DNA of 64,000 nt from assembly GCA_029260455.1 (NCBI GenBank), contig JAJDDF010000008.1:155424-219423 (forward strand), given 5' to 3'. The stretch is from Phycisphaerales bacterium. GTDB lineage: Bacteria > Planctomycetota > Phycisphaerae > Phycisphaerales > UBA1924. Made by a program: the position numbers and the translations under genes. Shown in pieces: positions 62,684 through 64,000 of the stretch; positions within the stretch are counted from its first letter, which is position 1; each line of letters starts with the position of its first letter. The notes beneath the pieces are model-generated. The model did no database searches. It worked only from the letters and a program-made list of their open reading frames with translations, and was not told the DNA's origin.

Positions 62684-62920
62684 GGCTTTATCCAGCGACA
62701 AGTCCGCCACCAACTGCTTCAGCTTGCGGTTCTCTTCTTCGAGCTGCTTCAAGCGGCGCACTTCAGCAACACCCATCCCGGCGAACTTCTTCTTCCACCG
62801 GTAGAACGTCTGCTCGCTAATGCCCATCTTTCGGCACACATCCCGCACCGATGCGCCGCCCTCGGCTTGCCGCAACGCAAACGCGATCTGCTCTTCCGTG
62901 AATCTCGACTTCTTCATCAT
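62684..62920 (-). pseudogene. IS3-family transposase OrfA remnant
   Basis: About 79 residues of a recognisable OrfA: MMKKSRFTEEQIAFALRQ, the HTH segment VRDVCRKMGISEQTFYRWKK, and a leucine-zipper part (LKQLEEENRKLKQLVADLSL). The ATG has GGAGG 5 bases upstream. After LSLDKA the family sequence stops and unrelated residues run on to 62351; no OrfB is present. It is therefore a deleted element. The likely left end (TGCGCCTACCCCCG on the minus strand) lies near 63000. Confidence 0.85.
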
Positions 62921-62960
62921 CCTGACCTCCAAATCAGAGGCCGGATTCTCGCTCAATTTC

Positions 62961-63059
62961 TCACCCTACCAATGGAGCAGGATTCGGGGGTAGGCGCATG
63001 GCTTTGAGTCCCCCACTGTCGCGGATCGTGTCGATGGGTTGGTTTTTCTGTGTCGTCAT
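62961..63059 (-). pseudogene. Stub of a small conserved gene cut at the IS3 remnant
   Basis: From the ATG at 63059 (AGGAACC upstream) the frame reads MTTQKNQPIDTIRDSGGLKA, the opening of a small conserved family (PIDTIRDG.LKATIW), but at about 63000 it runs into the IS end and stops. The rest of the gene is missing. The resemblance of the opening to that family is from memory. Confidence 0.5.
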
Positions 63060-63065
63060 GGTCAT

Positions 63066-63615
63066 GGTTCCTTTCTGTGTGTGTTGACCGATGCCTCGCG
63101 GATGGCACGGCGCATGGGCACTTCGGCCACAAGAGAAATTGCGGAGGGTCCATCGCAGCAAGCGCAGCGCCACTGAAAACGTTGGAAACCGTCATTTCTC
63201 TTGGGGACGGGCCCGCCGTGCGAGCGTCAGCATCAACTGGCAACACATCGCAGAAGGAAGAGCCTGAAACAGACCTGCAAAACCAGACCGATCAGCATGA
63301 GCTCTGTTGCGATGAGACAGGTCATCTCCAGAATACGCTGCGAAACAGCAAAGCATTCGCAGTTCGATGATGAAGAGCTGGGTGCAGGGATCGTCATGTG
63401 TCATAAACGACTCGGCGGTGTGCTCAAGTCATACGCTCGCGCTGCAGCCTGAGCATTAATTCGCCCTTACCCATCTCAATGATCCGAAACTATGCGCGAT
63501 CATTGTGCGCCGTTGCAATTCGGATTGGCGAATTCACACAGAGAATCAAGCAAAACCAGACCACGGTTGAGTTTTTGGACATTATGCCCTGCGACATAAT
63601 AGCCTGAAATCATGA
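63066..63615. other. Stretch with no recognisable gene
   Basis: About 550 bases with short frames on both strands, none with a ribosome site or family motif. The longest (63201-63452, plus) has scattered Cys and His but no clear pattern. Base composition is a little lower in G+C than the neighbours. It probably contains decayed accessory DNA and the promoter of the cut gene at 63059. Confidence 0.5.
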
Positions 63616-63865
63616 TTACAAGAAGTACTCGGAATGCCTGAACACAAGCTTCATTGCTCCTAACATCAAGAACAGCAAGGTCATCCCAATGGCGTACCCT
63701 AGCGTTTGGCGCTTGTTCTGCAAGACCCCAAGTCTTGTCATGAGAGGTATGCAACTAAGTGAGATTGCTATTCCTAAGAACACAAGCAAGGCAATGCCTG
63801 CCGTGTTTACCCAGAAACCCACGGTTCCGAGATCATTTAGCACGTCATCTGTCTCGTCAATACTA
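63616..63865 (-). pseudogene. Small membrane protein gene, 5' end removed by IS insertion
   Basis: About 83 residues with two membrane segments (VGFWVNTAGIALLVFLGIAI and LGYAIGMTLLFLMLGAMKLV) remain. The open frame continues to a GTG at 63915, but those last codons lie inside the IS end at 63866 and have no ribosome site. The original start is therefore lost. No family is recognised. Confidence 0.6.
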
Positions 63866-64000
63866 GAGGCTATCCCAAAACCGTTCTCGATGCCGATAGA
63901 TGTGCATGCTGACACTTACACATGAACAACTGGACTGGCTCTGCGAGCGCATTCCTGACGCTGAGCGAAGCCCGAAAGGCGGTCGCCCCTCCGCCAACAA
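63866..64000 (+). mobile_element. Left end of an IS5-like insertion sequence (continues past the window)
   Basis: GAGGCTATCCCAAAACCGTT at 63866 resembles the terminal inverted repeats of IS5-group elements, and the transposase gene starts 40 bases in. TA precedes the end (63864-63865), fitting a 2-base target. The other end is outside the window, so the boundary is inferred. Confidence 0.65.
63906..64000 (+). CDS. IS5-like transposase, first 31 residues (cut by window edge)
   Basis: The frame from the ATG at 63906 reads MLTLTHEQLDWLCERIPD, then AERSPKGGRPSAN. The helix with W...IP followed by GGRP is the N-terminal DUF4096-type domain of IS5-family transposases. It stays open to the last base. 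Only this N-terminal part can be judged. Confidence 0.75.
   Translation, partial: MLTLTHEQLDWLCERIPDAERSPKGGRPSAN

Noticed and set aside
63201..63452. 83-residue plus-strand frame with Cys and His, considered as a copper-binding four-helix protein end
   Set aside because: The Cys spacing does not match the family and there is no start signal.

Overview
The window most likely comes from a planctomycete, probably of the class Phycisphaerae. This is inferred from family-level features: planctomycete-style dockerin-like C-terminal repeats (VDLADLNLVLFNFG), PEP-CTERM-like tails, a CxxCGYD...CPECG zinc ribbon, a DNA-binding HTH fused to a receiver domain, and a type II secretion/type IV pilus hybrid locus with several prepilin-like proteins. 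No rRNA, tRNA or CRISPR array was recognised. I had no database search, so all names rest on motifs read by eye.

Layout. 1-540 holds the start of adenylate kinase (cut by the window edge), divergent from recJ (659-2455). From 2459 to 19020 everything reads on the minus strand as one large locus. In transcription order it holds two GspG-like pseudopilins, a degenerate pseudopilin, a small membrane protein, GspH, PilM/N/O, a GspC/PilP-like protein, the secretin GspD and a TPR lipoprotein. A signalling block follows (histidine kinase, receiver, HD-GYP, STAS), then GspE and GspF. The GspE N-terminus looks like a c-di-GMP-binding MshEN domain and the HD-GYP protein should degrade c-di-GMP, so assembly is probably controlled from inside the operon. 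A repeat-rich intergenic stretch (19021-19593) and an exported HEAT-repeat protein with an internal receiver-like domain follow.

22-41 kb is mostly housekeeping: an HTH-receiver regulator, two bacterial PH-domain membrane proteins, an M42 peptidase, YgfZ, MnmG, an exported phosphatase/nuclease-fold protein, tryptophan dioxygenase and kynureninase, a histidine kinase, a cold-shock protein, an exported thioredoxin-fold protein, pnp-rpsO and an aminotransferase. A run of 17 C residues lies between a small Cys-rich secreted protein and a prepilin-like protein.

41-46 kb is a pyruvate dehydrogenase operon (E1 alpha, E1 beta, E2) in which two pairs of small cytosolic protein plus small membrane protein are interleaved. 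46.5-56.5 kb carries exported proteins: a dockerin-bearing EEP-family protein, a two-domain protein with a DPDPVT linker, a giant Tricorn-like S41 protease, a zinc-ribbon membrane protein and two PEP-CTERM-like proteins.

56.9-61.4 kb is the most unusual part. It is a tightly overlapping four-gene operon: a Rieske domain fused to a glutamate-synthase-like FMN domain, DUF2721 and DUF1622 membrane proteins, and a second Rieske domain fused to a pyruvate-oxidase-like thiamine diphosphate enzyme. A RidA-family gene is divergent. The last 2 kb is decayed accessory DNA: an IS3-family orfA remnant, gene stubs, and the start of an IS5-like element that has cut into a small membrane-protein gene.
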